Below are positions 35,438 to 45,704 of a stretch of DNA of 47,825 nt, piece after piece. Within the stretch, counting starts at the first letter, position 1, and each line of letters begins with the position of its first letter. The notes under the pieces are model-generated. The model did not search any database, was not told where the DNA came from, and worked only from the letters and a program-made list of their open reading frames with translations. The stretch comes from Deltaproteobacteria bacterium (GTDB taxonomy: Bacteria; Myxococcota_A; Polyangia; Polyangiales; JADJMO01). The position numbers were made by a program, and so were the translations under genes. The DNA is taken from assembly GCA_025363655.1 (NCBI GenBank), contig JANYDK010000101.1, positions 1 through 47,825 on the forward strand, read 5' to 3'.

Positions 35438-37081
35438 TCATCGAGATGTCGCTTCTGGCGCGAAAAGACCGAGGCCGAAGTGAGATGCGTAGCCGAGCGA
35501 AATCGGGCCCTCGAGCGGCGCCTCAAAAGACAGTCTGAGCGATAGACCAATGGCAACAGGAGGCGGCTTGTCCCAGCGAGCGCGGTTGAAGCCTCGGAAC
35601 CGGCGACTCGGTCGCAGCCAGCGGTCCTCGACCACTGCCCCGAGCTCGTTACCGCGCGTGCCGGCAATTACCTGCTCGGCCGAGGCCCACCGGCCATCAT
35701 CCATTTCCACTTCGACGGCGGCCGCCGCAGGAAGTCTACGATGGGCTAGCTCTCGCTGGACTTGTCCGAGCAAGGCATCGTGGCCCTTGGCCTTCAGATA
35801 TCTGGAAGGGACGAATGGCGTCACGCTGCAAAATCTTGACGCCCGAAGCAGAAGCGGAATCGTTTGCCGAAACGACTCGATACTTCCCAGACCGGCAAGG
35901 GCAACGAAAAGATCGGGATGACCCTTCCTTGCGCGATGGCCACGGACGCCGAAAAGAGCGTCGCGTGCGCGTTCATCGAAGCCCATCGGACAGTAGACCA
36001 AAACGTGATCAAGACGTTCGGGTCGCCGACCGAGCGTGAGAGGGATCAGACTCGCATGGCGATGACCTGAGGTCCGCTCGCCCTCTACCTTTCCGGTGAA
36101 GCATGGACTCGGACCGGCGGCCGTCGACGAGCTGCGAATCAGCTCGTCGTGAAGGACCTCGAGTCGCCGCAGCGCGTCCGACATCAGCGGCAGAACCTCG
36201 TCGTTTGCGGTATCGGAGGTCAGCGCGAAGAGCGCTGCGGTTGGTTGTTCGTCCTTTTCCATGGGCCGGGTCGCGTAGATCCTCGGCACAAGCGCGTCGC
36301 GCTCGCGGAAGTAGCTGAGCCACCGCGTGCCAGGAGGCTGACTCCAGCCCTCCCTTCTCAGTGTCGCCGTGTCCTGCATCAGGACTGCGACCATGTCGAC
36401 CGGAATAGCCTCCTCAATCTTGGAGGTCTCCCTCTTCGAGAGCGCCTTGAATTCTTTTCCTTTCGAGGCAGCCTTTGCACGCTCCTCACGCTCGCGCCGT
36501 TCAATCGCCGTCGCCACGGCGCGACGGCGCCATTCTGTATAGTCGGCAGGCTGATCCGGAGCGAGCAGCTCCACCCGTTCAAACCCCGGCCCGGGCGGGC
36601 GATCTTCAGGGATAAGCCAGACGACACCGGTCGGCACATCAGCCAGCAGCCTCGCTTCGACCCATGACTCCGCACGTCCAAGGTACGGCTGAACGCGAAG
36701 CAATTCGGCAAGCACACCACGGCAGGCGGCCGGGAGCTCGGTGGGATATCGGACGAGCATCTCATCGCCGTCCGAAAACCGCAGAAACGCGTCTAGGACC
36801 TTGGTCGTATTTCCCTTGAATGGTGGCATGTAGTGACGAGTGTGGCTCGTAGTTCCACGAGGGAGTGCGTAGGACGGCGCCGCCGCTGTCAGAACGTCGA
36901 CGAGCTCGCGGGCGGCCCCTTCGACGGCCGTCCAGCCGAGTCGCGAGAAGCCCGTCGCTATGAGTGCCCGCAGCAGCCGAAATGGGCTCGGCGGCCACTC
37001 GACGAGTCCCTCATTGACGTGCGCGCCCCACGGCGTCGCGTGATAGCGGCCCGCGAGAAAGCGATACGAGACAGTGAACAT
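35438..37081 (-). CDS. csb2: Type I-G Csb2 (Cas5-Cas6 fusion) protein
   Basis: The product is 547 aa from ATG 37081 (MFTVSYRFLAGRYHATPWG), 2 bp after the csb1 stop. The N-terminus with NEGLVEWPPSPFRLLRALIA is the signature of the GSU0054/Csb2 family. It is followed by a long central region (residues 90-330) and a C-terminal RAMP with the glycine-rich loop SLGYASHFGLGLFAPE, typical of Cas6-type processing subunits. In type I-G, Csb2 combines the Cas5 and Cas6 roles, processing pre-crRNA and binding the 5' handle in Cascade. It is the last gene of the effector operon. Confidence 0.93.
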   Translation of the reverse strand: MFTVSYRFLAGRYHATPWGAHVNEGLVEWPPSPFRLLRALIATGFSRLGWTAVEGAARELVDVLTAAAPSYALPRGTTSHTRHYMPPFKGNTTKVLDAFLRFSDGDEMLVRYPTELPAACRGVLAELLRVQPYLGRAESWVEARLLADVPTGVVWLIPEDRPPGPGFERVELLAPDQPADYTEWRRRAVATAIERREREERAKAASKGKEFKALSKRETSKIEEAIPVDMVAVLMQDTATLRREGWSQPPGTRWLSYFRERDALVPRIYATRPMEKDEQPTAALFALTSDTANDEVLPLMSDALRRLEVLHDELIRSSSTAAGPSPCFTGKVEGERTSGHRHASLIPLTLGRRPERLDHVLVYCPMGFDERARDALFGVRGHRARKGHPDLFVALAGLGSIESFRQTIPLLLRASRFCSVTPFVPSRYLKAKGHDALLGQVQRELAHRRLPAAAAVEVEMDDGRWASAEQVIAGTRGNELGAVVEDRWLRPSRRFRGFNRARWDKPPPVAIGLSLRLSFEAPLEGPISLGYASHFGLGLFAPEATSR

Positions 37082-37083
37082 GG

Positions 37084-38049
37084 CTAGGCCACGAACTCCA
37101 CGGTAGTGATCCCACCAATCTCCGCAAAGCGACTCGCGCACGCTTGAATGGCTGCGGGAAGCTCCTTCGTCAGCGCGGCGAGTGCAGGAAGATTGAAGCC
37201 TGCCGGCCGCTTGGCGCTGACCTCTCCGGCACCGGCTACCTCCAGATCGCACGCTGTCCGAAGGCGCAGGCGCCCGTCGAGCATCTTGCGAATCTTGAAC
37301 AGAGCAAGAAGTACGAGAAGGCGCTCGCCTTCATCGCCGAGGCCGAAAGCGCGAATCTCTTCGAGGTCCAGATTGAAATATGCAACGATACGTTTCGCGG
37401 TGTATTCGTCACGCTGAAAAGGGACGTGACCGAATCCTTCCTTCGCCTCGCCGCTAGGATTGACATGATCTTGTTTCACACCGCCCGACGCCGCCACTTG
37501 GACGTCCTCGGCCTCGATGAATGCGCTGAGCGCGCGCTCTAAGCGGAGACGGCCGCCCACGAGGTCCTTCTTTGCGAGAAAGACTCCATGGAGTAGGGCA
37601 CTCGCGTCGTACCGAAAGATCAATTTTGCCAGCTTCGATCGCGAGATCGCCCCATCCTCGAACTCTTTAGTCTGCTCTTTGAACTTCTTCAGGAACGCGT
37701 CGTTCTTGCTCTCGAGGATGTAGGGCGAATTCAAACGGTGCGCCTCCGTGACCGACGAGGTGAGGTACGCGCCCTTCTTTTCGACGCGAACGTAGGAGAG
37801 ACCGTGCAAGTCCTTCACGAGGGCGTTCTCGACGCCGTCCCAGCACACGGCCTCGAGACGATTCGCCATACTCTGTGCGCTCTCCACCAGCAGACGTGTG
37901 CCCTCTTGCGTTTGGTAAACGGCTGCGCCGAGGTCCGGAAATCCCGTTGGCTGAAAGCGTGAACCCTGCACCGGGCGAAGCTCGACCTCGAACAGAAGGC
38001 GGGCTGCTTGGGCGGACTTGCCGACGACAGGAGACAGATCGAGCGTCAT
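37084..38049 (-). CDS. csb1: Type I-G Cas7 (Csb1) backbone subunit
   Basis: The product is 321 aa, ATG 38049 overlapping the csx17 stop (ATGA). The GSU0053/Csb1 features are ELRPVQGSRFQPTGFPDLG, VESAQSMANRLEAVCWDG and EAHRLNSPYILES. A long RAMP-like region with YDASALLHGVFLAKKDLVGG and TAKRIVAYFNLDLEEI follows. Cas7 subunits polymerise along the crRNA to form Cascade. GC is a little lower here than in the flanks, as is also true of csb2. Confidence 0.93.
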   Translation of the reverse strand: MTLDLSPVVGKSAQAARLLFEVELRPVQGSRFQPTGFPDLGAAVYQTQEGTRLLVESAQSMANRLEAVCWDGVENALVKDLHGLSYVRVEKKGAYLTSSVTEAHRLNSPYILESKNDAFLKKFKEQTKEFEDGAISRSKLAKLIFRYDASALLHGVFLAKKDLVGGRLRLERALSAFIEAEDVQVAASGGVKQDHVNPSGEAKEGFGHVPFQRDEYTAKRIVAYFNLDLEEIRAFGLGDEGERLLVLLALFKIRKMLDGRLRLRTACDLEVAGAGEVSAKRPAGFNLPALAALTKELPAAIQACASRFAEIGGITTVEFVA

Positions 38050-40157
38050 GGTAATTCTTCCTGGTTGAAGGGCTTGGTGACGCGGCCAAGAAGCCGCTCA
38101 GCATCGAGTTGTGAAACTGGAATTGCAACGGTCGCAGCGAGGCGCATCGCGAAGGCTGAATCGCCTGTCAGTACGCCGAGCTTCGGGCGCAGCCCCGCGC
38201 CGGCAAGGCGGCGGAGAAGCAATTGCCCTCCGTCGGTCAATCGCCCTGCCGCAAGCAAGCGAAGTGGCGCGGCGTCGACTCGCCTCTTTATCTGGCCCAG
38301 ATCGAATGGGAGATAGGCGACACGCGTCAGCGCGTGCATCGGCATGGGCTCGCCCGCAGTGCGGGACGCCTGGACCGGGACGCTGGCCCAGTCGATCGAG
38401 AGTAGACCACGCGCAAGGCGCGAGATCTTCGCGTCGTCGACACGTGCCTCCACGAAGAGCCGGATGTCCTCGAGCCGTGCGTTGACTCGCGCCTGTAGAG
38501 GGAACAGGTCGACACCGGACCTGGTGGCGTCGATCACACGACGTAGAGCGATCGCGGCGAGGTCGGCCACCAGCGAATGTCCGCGCCAAACGACGCGCGG
38601 ATCCTTGGCGAGTGAATCCGCGGTCGTATGAAAGTGCTCGAATCGAGGTGATTCGAGTGGAATGACGTTGGCACGAAGCGGACCGAGCTTTCCGTGTCCC
38701 TGCGAGGCGATCGCAATCGCGAGACGCACCTCGGGCGATCCATCGTTGAGAAGCGACAACCACCTCAGAGAAAGCTTTGGTAGGGGCCGCAGGTACGCGC
38801 CCTTCGTGCTCTTGCCATGCGCCACGAAGCCCCCCTCGACGTCGCCGAGGACGCCAATGAGCTCGCACCACGTCTCAGCCGTTGCGGTCGGAAGGCTCGT
38901 CGCCATCAAAGCGCGTTCAAGGGCACGGAGGCCGCGGCCCAGTGCGAGTGGTGCGCCAGTCTTCCCCGCCGCACCGGACAGCCTGCGTACGAAGCCATCG
39001 AGCTCGTCGAGGACGCGGACCTCGGGCCGATGCTTCACCTCGAGAGTTCCAAGAGGGACTGCCAGGTTCGATTGCCCGTTTCGTTCGAAGTAGCCGAAAC
39101 GAGCGAAGCCCGTCACGCCTCGAGCAACGCCAAGATTGGCGATCGCCCGGGTTGCGTCGAGGGTGCCACGTGCAGCGCCGTGTCCCCCGTGTAGGCGGCC
39201 CTCGTCGAAAAGAGCGCGCACTTCCGCGAGCGTTGACGGCTGTGACCAAAGCGGAGCCCATTGCTCGCCCCGCGAAGAGCCATCGGCCGGGGATGCGCTC
39301 GCGTAACCCGATGCCTGGGACCGAAGCGCAAACGGAGCGGCTGCTTGGACCAAGTCGTCGGCATCGAGCCCGCGCAATGAGGCGACGCGAAATACCAGAG
39401 CACCCTCCAACATGAGGACAAAATCCCAAGCGTTCACCAGTGCGCCACCATCGAAGCCTGACGAGGCATTCGCCCCTCCTGCTGCACCCGGAAAAAACTG
39501 TCCGATCGCATTCGGCGTCAGGACCGCCGCCGTAGTGCGCCACATGGAAACGCGCAACATCGACTCCGCCCCCTCGGTGGGAAATCCCGAATCGACGTCG
39601 AATAGCGAGACGAGGCGCTGCATGTAGTTGTTGGTGAAGTCGAGGCGCCGGTCGTTCCCACCAGTTCCGAGCAGCGCGGGGTAACGAGGTTCACCAGCAG
39701 AGTCGACGGTGAACGCCGCCCGTAGCCACTGATATGCCGGCGTGTCCCAGCTCGCCAGACAATCACGGAGCACGCGTGCCTTCGCCTCACCTGTTGGTTT
39801 TTCGACAAGTCCACCCAACTCGTCGATGGCATCGACAATGGCCTTCGCGAACGCATCGAAGCGCGGTGCCTTCGCGCAACGAATCGGATCGAATCCTTCC
39901 TTGTTGTCGCCCTGATAGAAGCCGCTTCCACCATTCCATGGACTGAGCATTGGGGTCGGCGAGTAGCGCTCGAGAAAGTAGCGGGCGAGCTCTTGCGCAT
40001 CGAGCGTGGTGACGAGCGAAAAGACATCGTCGCGCCAAAATCCGCGTGCGCCTGGGTCAGCTTGCTCGGCCACGAGGCGCAACACGCCCAATGCCTTCAG
40101 GTAATGTGCGAGGGGAGCCGGGGCGCAGCCATGAAGCGCGTGTACGTGAAGGCTCAT
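38046..40157 (-). CDS. csx17: Type I-G Csx17 large subunit (Cas8u2)
   Basis: The product is 703 aa from ATG 40157, overlapping the cas3 stop by four bases. The start MSLHVHALHGCAPAPLAHYLKALGVLRL is the conserved Csx17 N-terminus. Other family stretches are FWRDDVFSLVTTLDAQEL and SPWNGGSGFYQGDN. It has no nuclease motif; its role is expected to be PAM and target recognition as the large subunit of the I-G Cascade. A longer frame upstream of 40157 is just the cas3 C-terminus in another frame. Confidence 0.92.
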   Translation of the reverse strand: MSLHVHALHGCAPAPLAHYLKALGVLRLVAEQADPGARGFWRDDVFSLVTTLDAQELARYFLERYSPTPMLSPWNGGSGFYQGDNKEGFDPIRCAKAPRFDAFAKAIVDAIDELGGLVEKPTGEAKARVLRDCLASWDTPAYQWLRAAFTVDSAGEPRYPALLGTGGNDRRLDFTNNYMQRLVSLFDVDSGFPTEGAESMLRVSMWRTTAAVLTPNAIGQFFPGAAGGANASSGFDGGALVNAWDFVLMLEGALVFRVASLRGLDADDLVQAAAPFALRSQASGYASASPADGSSRGEQWAPLWSQPSTLAEVRALFDEGRLHGGHGAARGTLDATRAIANLGVARGVTGFARFGYFERNGQSNLAVPLGTLEVKHRPEVRVLDELDGFVRRLSGAAGKTGAPLALGRGLRALERALMATSLPTATAETWCELIGVLGDVEGGFVAHGKSTKGAYLRPLPKLSLRWLSLLNDGSPEVRLAIAIASQGHGKLGPLRANVIPLESPRFEHFHTTADSLAKDPRVVWRGHSLVADLAAIALRRVIDATRSGVDLFPLQARVNARLEDIRLFVEARVDDAKISRLARGLLSIDWASVPVQASRTAGEPMPMHALTRVAYLPFDLGQIKRRVDAAPLRLLAAGRLTDGGQLLLRRLAGAGLRPKLGVLTGDSAFAMRLAATVAIPVSQLDAERLLGRVTKPFNQEELP

Positions 40158-42757
40158 TGCAGCGTCTCCGGAGGAAGCGCCGAGGAGCGCCAATCCGCTA
40201 CACGCAGGACTGTTTCGAGGAATGCCAGTCCGAACGGACCGTGGCGAGCCCGTAGGCGCTCGCACCGATCGGTCCAGGACGCTCCAAATCGTTCCCCGAC
40301 TCCCAAGGCCGCGATCGACAATGACATGGGGAGCGTGGGAAGCTCCGTCGGCTCGCCGTTCGCGCCCGCGAGGGAGACTGTCGGCACGATGTCCCCGTCG
40401 ACGACTCCGTGGATTCCACCGTGATCGGCTTCAACGTCGAGCGGAGTGCTCGCGAGTCGACCGCGGACCTTGCCGTGGTGCGCACATACGAGGTACGCGA
40501 CGAGATCCACCTCGTCCGCCGAGAGCGCCGCAATTTCAGCGGCGAGTGGATTGGTATCCATTTGTGGGTCGAGCCGCGCGTCGAGCGTCTGCACTCCAAT
40601 TAAGGCAAACATTTCCCGATGCGGTCCCAGAAGCGCGGGGTGCTCAGGGTTACTGCGACGGAGCACCTCGAACAAAAGCAACGTGCTCGCCAACTCGTGA
40701 CGAAAGCCGGGGCGCGCCCCATATGGAGGTCTGCAGAAGGCAGCGGGCGGCGCTTTCGCCAAATCTCCTCGTGGCCCGAAGTGCGGGTCGAGAGCCCTCG
40801 CGGAAGAGCTTATGGCAGCCTGGAAGACCGGGTGAGCTTTGCCGGCATCGTGCCAACGGGCTGCAAGCCCCAGGAGACACACCATCCGGTCAGGGAGACG
40901 GATACGTCGGGCCAGGCGCTCGACTTCGACGCGGGCTTCGTGTCCATGCAACCGAATGGTCTTGTAACCGACCAGTTGGGACAGCGCATCGTCGTCGGTC
41001 GACAGACTCGCTTCGAGGAGACTCGCTTCGACAGGAGAATCCGGCGCGACGATCGAAACCGCGCTCTTGCTGCTTGGGTCCCACCCGCCGTCGGGTCGAT
41101 ACCCGCCTTCGTCGGCGGCGAGCAACACAGTCATGCCAGGAACGATCCGATCTTGACCGCGCTTTCGCTCCCATCGACCGCTCAGAAAGTCGAAGACGAA
41201 CGCTCGCTTGTCCCCCTTCTCGATGTATCGACGCAGCTCTGCGACCGGGACTGGGCACAGCTCCTGCCGCGACGGAAAAGAAACCGACGCGAGGAACCTA
41301 GCGTCGCCCTCGATCGATCGCCAGAAGACGGCGAGATCGCGCTCCTCGCCCGAACGAATGTAGCGACCGATGTCGAGATCCGCTCCGGATAGGTCCGCTG
41401 ATGTGTCGAAGAGCTCCTCGAAATCAGGTCGCCGCAAGACGTGCTTGGGTTCGTATGGATAGAGGCGCGCAAGCCGAGACGGCTCATCCGCGGCGAGTCG
41501 CTCCTCGAACGACTCGAGGCTTGCAGGTCCAACATCCGCGGACGTCGACTGGAGATGCTCGAGCGCTTCCGCCGCACCCGCGAGACTCTCGCGCTCATAG
41601 GGTCGTGCATCGGAGTCCTTTGCAGGCACTTCACCGAGGACCACGACGACGGCGCGCTCGCCCGCCCGACGTGCTGCCCGGCCAAAGCGCTGCACCAACG
41701 ACGACCACGGTGCGAGGTCCGTGAGTAGTGCCTTGGCCGAGATGTCGACGCCGGCCTCGACCACTTGTGTGGCGACGACGATTCGGCCGGCTGGGGGCAA
41801 CGAGGCTTCCTTGTGAAGGAATTCCCATCGCTGACGCTCGGCACCTCGAAAACGCGAATGGACCAATCGGAGATCGGGCGCGGATGCTGCACGTGCTGCG
41901 CGAACCGCCTTCTCGAGTGCCGCAAAGACCTTGTTTGCACGATCCACGGTATTGACGATGACTAAAGTGAGGGTTTCGTGTTCGTGTTTCGCAATCGCCA
42001 GCTTCGCCACGTCCTCGGGCGTCTCCAGATCGCGTCGAACTTCGAGAGGCTTCTGTACCTCCCATAGCCCACCGTCGCGGGCAGCGGCGGGAATGCTCGA
42101 CCGCGGCAGCGCTGCGACGGCATCCCGGAAGTCAATGCTTTGCAGCCAGCTCGGTTGCAGCGTGGCACTCATCCACCATGTCACCGTTGGCCGATACTGG
42201 ACGTGCCCTGCCGAGACGTCGTAGCGACGAAACGCCGCGAGCTGCGAGGTGGTCGCTAGGCCCGTGTCCATGAGCTGCACTTCATCCCCGACCCACAGGG
42301 CATCGTTGTGAAGTCCTGCGAACTCCATGGGCCACAGCCCTCTCGCTGAGCCATACCCACGATTCAGTGCACGGGAGAGGAGCATGTCCTGCGTGCCAAC
42401 GAGTATGGACGGCTCTTCGAGCCGATCGACCCAACGGGCTGCTTCGCGCCCGCCAAGCAGAGTGAAGACCGGAATATTCATTCCGGACCTCGCCACCCAT
42501 TCCCCAAGCACTCGCTCCGTCTGTTCGACGAGAACACGCATGGGCAGACAGATGACGAGACGCATCGGCCAAGCGTCGTTGCTCAGATGTGCCCTGTGAT
42601 AGAGCCACGACAACGCAATGCCGGCCGTCTTTCCGAAGCCCGTCGGAATTCGAATCAATCGGTCCCGACACTGCGGGTCAGCGCCCAGCTCGGACTGCCA
42701 GCAGTGCGGAGCGACCCGTGCAATTCGCTTGAACCAGCTGTCGTAGTCTTCGGCCAT
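40154..42757 (-). CDS. cas3: Cas3 helicase with C-terminal HD nuclease
   Basis: The product is 867 aa from ATG 42757, preceded by GAGGG with a proper spacing; ATG 42790 and TTG 42835 extend the frame without such a site. Walker A is RIPTGFGKTAG (residues 37-44), Walker B is WVGDEVQLMDTG, and SAT is WWMSATLQPS. Helicase lobe two has VVATQVVEAGVDIS and VQRFGRAARR. The HD nuclease is C-terminal with LAARWHDAGKAHPVF, then HELAST and CAHHGKVRG. Helicase-before-HD order is characteristic of type I-G Cas3. It unwinds and degrades target DNA once Cascade binds. Confidence 0.93.
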   Translation of the reverse strand: MAEDYDSWFKRIARVAPHCWQSELGADPQCRDRLIRIPTGFGKTAGIALSWLYHRAHLSNDAWPMRLVICLPMRVLVEQTERVLGEWVARSGMNIPVFTLLGGREAARWVDRLEEPSILVGTQDMLLSRALNRGYGSARGLWPMEFAGLHNDALWVGDEVQLMDTGLATTSQLAAFRRYDVSAGHVQYRPTVTWWMSATLQPSWLQSIDFRDAVAALPRSSIPAAARDGGLWEVQKPLEVRRDLETPEDVAKLAIAKHEHETLTLVIVNTVDRANKVFAALEKAVRAARAASAPDLRLVHSRFRGAERQRWEFLHKEASLPPAGRIVVATQVVEAGVDISAKALLTDLAPWSSLVQRFGRAARRAGERAVVVVLGEVPAKDSDARPYERESLAGAAEALEHLQSTSADVGPASLESFEERLAADEPSRLARLYPYEPKHVLRRPDFEELFDTSADLSGADLDIGRYIRSGEERDLAVFWRSIEGDARFLASVSFPSRQELCPVPVAELRRYIEKGDKRAFVFDFLSGRWERKRGQDRIVPGMTVLLAADEGGYRPDGGWDPSSKSAVSIVAPDSPVEASLLEASLSTDDDALSQLVGYKTIRLHGHEARVEVERLARRIRLPDRMVCLLGLAARWHDAGKAHPVFQAAISSSARALDPHFGPRGDLAKAPPAAFCRPPYGARPGFRHELASTLLLFEVLRRSNPEHPALLGPHREMFALIGVQTLDARLDPQMDTNPLAAEIAALSADEVDLVAYLVCAHHGKVRGRLASTPLDVEADHGGIHGVVDGDIVPTVSLAGANGEPTELPTLPMSLSIAALGVGERFGASWTDRCERLRARHGPFGLAFLETVLRVADWRSSALPPETLQ

Positions 42758-42847
42758 CTTTTCCCTCGGCAGCTCTGCCGCCCGGCTCATCTTGTATGCA
42801 CTCGCGAGCGATTCGCACGGTTCACCACGTCGCAAGCAGTCGTCCGA

Positions 42848-43780
42848 TTAGCGCTGACTGCCCGCGTGTTCAGCTTGTGCGAGGGCACCCTCCGCCAAGC
42901 GCTTCACGGTGTCCTGCAAGGCAACGCTCTCTGGCAAAGCCGCATCCCCCAACCCCACGACGAAGCGCGCCAAAACCTCCACCCCTGCCGTCACCGCACT
43001 CACCCGAATCCCCCCCTCAATCATCTCCACGACGAACGTCCCCTTCGGCAGATTGCTCTGCACCCACCGCGCCGCCTCCCCGCGCACCACGAACGCGCAG
43101 CGCACCGCCTCCCCTTTCCCCGCGTACCCGTCGATGCTCGCCCCAATGAACTTCGCGACGTCGACTTCTGCGATGGTCCGAAACGGCTCGCCCGTTTCGA
43201 GCTTCGCCGCCAGCACTCGATCAATCCGGAAATGCCGCAGCTCACCGCTGCGATGACAGAGCGCGATCATCCGCGTGGTGTCGCCGTACTCCACCCGGGC
43301 GACCGACGCCGTTCGCCACCCACGCACGCCGCGCGCACCGCTGAGGTAGTCGAAGGCGAGCGTGACACGCTTCGCCGCCGCGTCTTCGATGATCGGCAGC
43401 ACGTGCTCACCAACCTGCAGCTCGACGTTGGCGACGGGCGTCGTGACGTTGGGCGATAGCTTCAGGAGACGAGCGATCAAGCGGTCGCGCGTCTGCGTCC
43501 GCCGAAGACGCGCGAGCAATCGCAGCATGTTGCGTACGTCGTCACCGTCGAGCGCGATGCCGCCCGGAATCCATCCGCTTCGAATGTCCCAATGGACCTG
43601 CGGATGCTCCTCGCTTCGAACCAGCGGGAGGCCTGCGTCGCGCAGCCGATGGAGCAACTTTCGAATCGTCGCCGCGCTCACACCCACGCGCGTGGCGAGC
43701 TCCGACTGCGTCCACCCGGATTGCTCCATGAACGCGACAAAGACGTCGACGACCGAGTCGTGTGCGCCCCGCCTCCCCAC
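42848..43780 (-). CDS. HTH-WYL transcriptional regulator of cas operon
   Basis: The product is 310 aa from GTG 43780. An N-terminal helix-turn-helix (QSELATRVGVSAATIRKLLHRL) covers about residues 10-60. The WYL domain follows (about 120-260), with VTLAFDYLSGARGVRGWRT, MIALCHRSGELRHFRIDRV and a C-terminal WCX-like part (VRCAFVVRGEAARWV). WYL regulators bind ligands, often nucleotides, and control CRISPR and DNA-damage genes. It is the first gene of the effector operon and divergent from cas4-cas1, so it may control both directions. A dyad in that gap is a candidate operator. Confidence 0.88.
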   Translation of the reverse strand: MGRRGAHDSVVDVFVAFMEQSGWTQSELATRVGVSAATIRKLLHRLRDAGLPLVRSEEHPQVHWDIRSGWIPGGIALDGDDVRNMLRLLARLRRTQTRDRLIARLLKLSPNVTTPVANVELQVGEHVLPIIEDAAAKRVTLAFDYLSGARGVRGWRTASVARVEYGDTTRMIALCHRSGELRHFRIDRVLAAKLETGEPFRTIAEVDVAKFIGASIDGYAGKGEAVRCAFVVRGEAARWVQSNLPKGTFVVEMIEGGIRVSAVTAGVEVLARFVVGLGDAALPESVALQDTVKRLAEGALAQAEHAGSQR

Positions 43781-43830
43781 GCGGCGAACATATCGGAACT
43801 CGCGGCCTCAGAAGCCCAAGACGTCACGTA

Positions 43831-43842
43831 CCCCCGCGGGGG
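43831..43842. promoter_or_regulatory. Palindrome in cas divergent promoter region
   Basis: CCCCCGCGGGGG is a perfect 12-bp dyad in the 121-bp gap between the WYL regulator and cas4-cas1. It is a plausible regulator site, but a GC-rich palindrome of this size can occur by chance here. Confidence 0.3.
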
Positions 43843-43901
43843 CGACTGCGCCGATGTTCATGTCGGCATGCACGTCGCCCTCGCCCGTCCCATACCTACC
43901 G

Positions 43902-45701
43902 ATGGCCGAACGCCCAAGCTCAACTGCCGAAGCACTCGAGGTCGAGAATGAGGCCGCGCGCGCCAAGGCGCTCCCGCTCCGTTTGCCGATGGTCGAGTCG
44001 TCGGACGCCGTGCCGGCGCGCATGGTCAACGAGGTTCTCTACTGCGAGCGCCTCCTCTATCTCGAGTGGGCCCAGGGCGAGTGGGCGGACAACTACTTCA
44101 CCGTCGACGGCAACTACGCGCATCGCCGTGCGGACGAGCCGTCGGGTGATCTGCCGCCGCCCGAGGTGTCACCAGATCGGCCGCAGACCGCGCGATCGCT
44201 CTGGCTGACTTCAGAGCGTCTCGGGCTGACGGCGAAGATCGACGTGGTGGAGTCGGATGCCGAGGGGCTGGTCACACCGATCGAGTACAAGCGCGGCGCG
44301 GCGCCGGATGTTCCTGAAGGCGCACACCTGCCGGAGCGTGCACAGCTCTGCGCGCAGGTGCTCTTGTTGCGCGATCATGGGTTTCGTTGTGACGAGGCGG
44401 CGCTGTATTTTGCGGGCAGCCGACGACGCGTGCCCATCACGATCGATGACGCGCTGATCGCGACGACGATGACGGCGATTGCGCGAGCCAAGGAGCTTCG
44501 CGCGCGCTCGAAGCCGCCGCCTCCGCTGAAGAACAGCCCGAAGTGTGATGGGTGCTCGCTGGTTGGAATTTGTCTGCCGGATGAGACGAACCATCTTCGC
44601 TCGGCCACGCCGGCGCAGGTCGAATCGGACGAAGATCGCGAGCCGGCAGCGCTCCGGCGATTGCACCCATCGCGCGATGAACGCCTGCCGCTCTACGTCC
44701 AGGAGCAGGGCGCTCGCATCGGCGTCGACGGGGAGGTGCTCTCGATCAAGCTGCCGAAGGGAAAGGCGAATGGCGACGAGGCCGCTGTGGAAGCGCGTCT
44801 CGCCAACACGTCGCAAGTCAGCATCTACGGCAACGTGCAGGTGAGCACGCAAGCGATGCGAACGCTCGCCGAACGCGGGATTCCACTCTTCCTCTTCACG
44901 TACGGAGGGTGGTTCACCGGCAGGTTGGTGGGGCTCGATCCGAAGAACGTCGAGCTACGCATCGCCCAGTATCGGGCGTCGACGGACGAGGCGTTCTGTC
45001 TGTCGTTCGCGAAGGGAATCGTGGCGGCGAAGATCCGCAACGCTCGGACGATTCTTCGGCGCAATCACTCGGCGCCCGATCCGGTGATGCTCAAACACAT
45101 GGAGCAGATGGCCGTGCTCGCCGAGCAATGCGATGCGATCGAGTCGCTGCTCGGCTACGAAGGTACGGCGGCGCGAGACTACTTCGGCGCGTTCGGTGGC
45201 ATGCTCAAGGGAGATGCGGCGCTCGGTGGGGCGTTCGATCTCGCAGGGAGGAATCGACGGCCGCCGCGTGATCCAATCAACGCGCTGCTCTCGTTCGTCT
45301 ATTCGCTGCTGACGAAGGACGTGGTGCTCGCGGTCACTTCGGCGGGGCTCGATCCGATGATCGGTTTCTACCATCAGCCTCGCTTCGGACGCCCCGGACT
45401 GGCGCTCGATCTCATGGAGGAGCTGCGGCCGATCGTCGCCGATTCGGTCGTGATCGGGGCGCTCAACACCGGGGTCGTCACCGCCGAGGACTTCGTGGCT
45501 CGGTCGGGAGGCGTCGCGCTCTCGGGCCCGTCTCGAAAACGCATCATCGCGGCGTACGAGCGACGCATGGGGCAGGAGTCGATTCACCCGCTGTTCGGCT
45601 ACGCAATCAGCTACCGACGGACGATCGAGGTGCAGGCTCGGTTGCTCGGAAGGCTTCTCTTGGGAGAGGTCGATCGATATCCGTCGCTGAGGCCCCGCTG
45701 A
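43902..45701 (+). CDS. cas4-cas1: Cas4-Cas1 fusion, adaptation nuclease-integrase
   Basis: The product is 599 aa from ATG 43902; ATGs at 43854 and 43860 would add 14-16 residues. The Cas4 half (1-230) has VNEVLYCERLLYLEW, TAKIDVVE and VTPIEYKRG, and the FeS Cys set KCDGCSLVGICLP. The Cas1 half (260-599) has LGYEGTAARDYFGAF (Glu), GFYHQPRFGRPGLALDLMEELRP (His and Asp/Glu) and EDFVARSGGVALSG. The fusion is standard for type I-G. It processes prespacers at the PAM and integrates them. It is divergent from the effector operon and followed 3 bp later by cas2. Confidence 0.95.
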   Translation: MAERPSSTAEALEVENEAARAKALPLRLPMVESSDAVPARMVNEVLYCERLLYLEWAQGEWADNYFTVDGNYAHRRADEPSGDLPPPEVSPDRPQTARSLWLTSERLGLTAKIDVVESDAEGLVTPIEYKRGAAPDVPEGAHLPERAQLCAQVLLLRDHGFRCDEAALYFAGSRRRVPITIDDALIATTMTAIARAKELRARSKPPPPLKNSPKCDGCSLVGICLPDETNHLRSATPAQVESDEDREPAALRRLHPSRDERLPLYVQEQGARIGVDGEVLSIKLPKGKANGDEAAVEARLANTSQVSIYGNVQVSTQAMRTLAERGIPLFLFTYGGWFTGRLVGLDPKNVELRIAQYRASTDEAFCLSFAKGIVAAKIRNARTILRRNHSAPDPVMLKHMEQMAVLAEQCDAIESLLGYEGTAARDYFGAFGGMLKGDAALGGAFDLAGRNRRPPRDPINALLSFVYSLLTKDVVLAVTSAGLDPMIGFYHQPRFGRPGLALDLMEELRPIVADSVVIGALNTGVVTAEDFVARSGGVALSGPSRKRIIAAYERRMGQESIHPLFGYAISYRRTIEVQARLLGRLLLGEVDRYPSLRPR

Positions 45702-45704
45702 GCC